The notes beneath the pieces are model-generated. The model did no database searches. It saw only the letters and a program-made list of their open reading frames with translations, and was not told the origin of the DNA. Position numbers and translations under genes: made by a program. From positions 56,247,679 to 56,311,678 of the forward strand of contig CM055060.1 of the NCBI GenBank assembly GCA_029204045.2: a stretch of 64,000 nt of DNA, in the 5' to 3' direction. The stretch comes from Tillandsia leiboldiana (Eukaryota > Streptophyta > Magnoliopsida > Poales > Bromeliaceae). Below, piece by piece: positions 60,926 through 64,000 of the stretch (positions are counted from its first letter, which is position 1; each line of letters opens with the position of its first letter).

Positions 60926-62111
60926 ATGGAGGAAGGAGCACAGGTTGTGGAGAGAGATAAATCTCCTTTTGGACCTAATACTCAACTCGGCAACTGCAGA
61001 AGCAACATCTTCCGTGCTGACCACTGGCTTTCAGGTGTCACTAAGTATTGATTTCATTGGCTGCATACTGGTAGATACCTTTTTAATTGTTGTGAAGGTT
61101 CCTTTCGACGATCAACTTTATTGCCTCTTTCTTTCTTTTCTTTCCCTTATGGTTTTTGTCATTATGTGAAATCATCAACCTACTGTGAATACTACGTTAA
61201 AATAGTTCGATTAAAATTTTACATAGACCCCCTCTCGACTTTAGATTTTGAAATTGAACCATCAATTATTTTTCTTTTGATTTTGGCTTCCTCAACTTTT
61301 GATTATTTTGATTCCTGTTATTTTCACTAGATAATTTGGGGTTGTCAAATAGCCTTTATTTTTAATGATTCTCCTGTTCCTCTAATGTATGAAAATAATA
61401 ATAAAAAACAAATAAAATTTTGAAGCAATATCAATCAGAAGAAAAACAAGTGAGGGGAGTCTATTTCTTAATAGCCAATAGTTTGACAGGGGATCTCCAT
61501 AACATTTTACCGAAAGATTTTCTACTATTAACAATCCATGTTTACTTCTTCTTTTATTCGAGCACTCATTGGGCTGAGTTGCGCTTTAAATATTGTGATA
61601 TTTGAAACAACTTGGCTAATTGGTATCTCTGTCTTCCTACTTACTGCTAAATTTGATTCAGTATCCAGCATCATATATTTTACTCGATGACGATGAAACA
61701 GTTTGTTGATTTTGTGGTCCTCTATTACTTTACTGTAGTATGTGTATAACATAAAAGTTGTCTGATTTAAACTTCTTCGCTTTCAGTCTTTTCATGTTAT
61801 TTCTTTCTTAGCTACAAGTGTGCATATGAACTTACAGCTACTTACTGGATACATACCTGAATTTTGTGAGAAAATCATTGTAAGCTGTGTTGGGAATTTG
61901 ACTAGGTTTACAGAGGATTTTATCTCCATCCCTATGTTAGGAATGTGACTCTTAAGTTGGGCTAATGAAAACCCAAGAATTTTCTTTGATTTGTTCACAT
62001 GATAGTAGAATTTGAGCGATTGGAAAGTTTATTCTGTATGATGAGAGCAAATTTCTCTTGCAGGTGCTTTATCGGAAGTGCGCTACTTCAATCACGTTGC
62101 ATATGACAAAA
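60926..62111 (+). CDS. candidate partial gene, two exons, unknown protein
   Basis: Exon a (60926-61034) starts MEEGAQVVERDKSPFGPNTQ and ends CTTTCAG|GTGTCA. Exon b (62064-62111) follows TTTCTCTTGCAG and ends ACAAAA|GTATGC. The join makes the codon GGT and leaves an open frame (LSGALSEVRYFNHVAYDK) across both exons. The leader exon would begin at 60839 after TTGCAG. Further exons would be needed, and I cannot place them downstream. I do not recognise the protein. Phase agreement across one junction could be chance, so confidence is low. Confidence 0.25.
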
Positions 62112-63860
62112 GTATGCCTCTATAGCTTTTCCTCTGCATATATTCCCATACAAACCAAATTCGTTAAATTAATTATCATGCTACCTAACTGCCATACATA
62201 TTCTGGCTACATTAGGAAGGCAAATTTTTTATCTGGGCTATAGTTGAAAAAGAAGCTTGGATTGTGCGCGCAAGCTATTGCCTTTTCTCTAGAAGCCCCC
62301 ACTTGTGTGATTTAAGTACTCATCGGTAAGGATCGTATTCATTATACTATTGTTTCAATAAAATACCGATATAGTTTTCATATTGATGGCACAGAGCGCA
62401 AAATTCTCTCTTTTTAAAAAAAATTATTTAGTAACATTCTCAATAAAGTTTCAAAATATTTGATAAAGATAATACATAATAAGCAAATAAAAAATTTTGT
62501 TGTTAAAAAAAATAAATATTTTATACTATCATAAGTTGGCGCACATATATTTTATATCACCGACACTTATCGTCATGGTCTGGTACTGTGTCGGTAAGTT
62601 GTTGGCAAGGTCCGATACGAGGATACTTAAATTTTTGCCCTCACATAAAATGTTAACAAGTAGCTAGAGTTCAATGAATATTTAGTGCCTAAAAAATATT
62701 TGTTTCTTCTTAAGGTTTATTTTTTTAAACCTACTCCAGCTGGATAGATTCAGCAGCATTTATAAGTTTAAACTTTGTTAGAGGATAATTAATATCTTTG
62801 GAGCAGTCATAAAACGGCGCAAGCTAAGAATGATTTTACTCATCAAGCATGACGAGTAGTTCCGACTAGAGCTCGACTACGACTAACCCAATATTTCTTG
62901 CTTTTGCAATTGAAGAGCACCAACCACTCTACCTTGATGTTATTGGCATAATTAATGTAACTTTCTAAGTCGGTGATCATGCCTTTTAAGTTAATGCTTT
63001 GTAGCCTTGTAGGGACAGTGACAAGAATTGAAGCTTTTTATATTGCACGAAAATAAAGATAGAGATACAACAAAGCCCAATCCAGAAAATGAAGAATTAG
63101 AGGTACGCAAAGCAAATCCATTACCTTACGCTCGTTTTCTAAAATTGTTTATTTTTCAAGGGAACTTCTCTTCTCGCAAGGATTTACAAATGCAAGCGCC
63201 GCAATTGATGCGAGATACATTTTTATCTCCCAAAATAATTAATTAGATTTATAAAATATTACTACAAATTTAAATCCAAGTTGCAAAAATTGGCACATGC
63301 AGTATTTAATTTTTGCAATTTTTATTTTTTATGCAGATTAACCTATTAGTACTTACAACTAAAGATATTGATTAAGATTTAAATATTAATTATTTAAAAA
63401 TTTTAATTAAAGTAGGATTAATTAAAATATGTTTTAGTGGAATTTTATATATAGCTTCCTAATACCCAATTATATTAGCAACCTAGGTGAATGGTGAGTG
63501 ATAGAGAGATACAGGGGTGAGGAAGATTCAGAAAGAAAGTTCAGATTATAAAATTATTAATTTTAAGTAGATCGAAGATAAGTTATGTGTAGTTTTTCTC
63601 TTAGTTAATAAATTTTATTTTATTCGTATTTTTTGTTTGTTTTTTCCTTTTTTTTCTTTTTTTTTTTGTGAAATTTCAACCATCAATAACGAAATACGAG
63701 TATCGGATCAATATATAATAGTCCGTATCAGCGAGAGAGGACCAGATTTTCAACAAAAACACGCCCATTCACTACTACCATCCAGACATACTAACATCAC
63801 ACATAACCTCATTAATTACGCCACAAGGTAGATATATAAAGAGAAAAACAAATTTATTTT
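62112..63860. other. AT-rich spacer
   Basis: No gene can be supported. The right end should include the 3' flank of the bHLH-like gene at the window edge. Confidence 0.4.
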
Positions 63861-64000
63861 TAGAAGACTCGTAATAATATCTGCTTTAGCACTGCTTGTG
63901 TCGGTCGCCCGCGAGTAACTCTGCGAGCCTCTTGCTTAAATCATCTGCCTCCTCATGCAAGCTTGTGATGTAGTTGCATATGTCTTGTAGTACCTTAGCC
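63861..64000 (-). pseudogene. PRE/ILI-like atypical bHLH, 3' end, frameshifted
   Basis: The minus strand from the window edge reads AKVLQDICNYITSLHEEADD then LSKRLAELLAG, the helix-loop-helix second half of PRE/ILI/BNQ proteins. These are small non-DNA-binding bHLH factors that promote growth under brassinosteroid and gibberellin by sequestering inhibitory bHLH partners. The frame then leaves the family and stops at 63886 (GDRHKQC). Shifting by one base at the GGG run (63908-63910) restores the family C terminus (TDTSSAKADIITSLL), but the usual stop after LL(M) is not there. Either a real 1-base insertion with a lost stop (pseudogene) or an assembly error would explain this. The 5' part is outside the window. 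Confidence 0.7.

Overview
The window is nuclear DNA from a flowering plant, most likely a monocot. Evidence: split genes with GT/AG introns, GC-rich exons (pectinesterase, glutaredoxin-like gene) set in very AT-rich spacers, plant-only families (HD-Zip I, PMEI-pectinesterase, BPA1-like, PRE/ILI-like bHLH, MIR395), a plant Ty3/gypsy chromovirus, LINE and SINE copies, MITEs and long (TA)n and (TC)n tracts. The species cannot be fixed from the sequence alone.

Layout. 0.7-1.9 kb (+): a possible two-exon gene for a 103-aa mitochondrial-type protein. 6.0-6.6 kb (+): a MIR395 cluster with its own TATA box, two well-formed hairpins and one decayed hairpin; a fourth miR395-like relic lies at 4.8 kb. 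9.2-12.3 kb (-): VPS29, complete in three coding exons. 13.56-20.29 kb (-): an intact, young Ty3/gypsy element with 782-bp LTRs, a 5-bp target duplication, PBS, PPT and an unbroken 1566-aa Gag-Pol. 24.1-25.9 kb (+): a type I (PMEI-bearing) pectinesterase in two exons. 27.75-30.7 kb (-): a dead LINE. 31.3-32.6 kb (-): an ATHB13/23-like HD-Zip I factor in three exons. 34.9-36.2 kb: three foldback elements embedded in (TA)n tracts. 38.96-40.19 kb (+): a single-exon glutaredoxin-like protein with a C-terminal Cys-rich zinc module. 41.0-43.0 kb (-): a BPA1-like RRM protein in four coding exons plus a probable 5' UTR exon.

44.4-59.9 kb is a tandemly amplified transcription-unit family that I do not recognise. 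It has two TATA-type promoters, repeated modules with shared splice-like borders, and a pair of about 2.7-kb direct repeats about 95% alike where sampled. Reading frames are not kept between copies, so it is probably non-coding or decayed. Three SINE-derived insertions are present in one copy and absent from the paralogous copy, which gives internal filled-site/empty-site pairs. 60.9-62.1 kb holds two candidate exons of an unknown protein. The right edge (63.86-64.0 kb, -) is the 3' end of a PRE/ILI-like atypical bHLH gene with a 1-base frameshift.

The genes do not form a pathway. VPS29 (retromer), pectinesterase (cell wall), HD-Zip I (transcription), the glutaredoxin-like protein and the BPA1-like protein are separate housekeeping or regulatory loci. 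The MIR395 cluster would link the locus to sulfate assimilation, since miR395 is known to target ATP sulfurylase and a sulfate transporter. Exon borders were set by hand from splice motifs and family alignment from memory; no searches were run.
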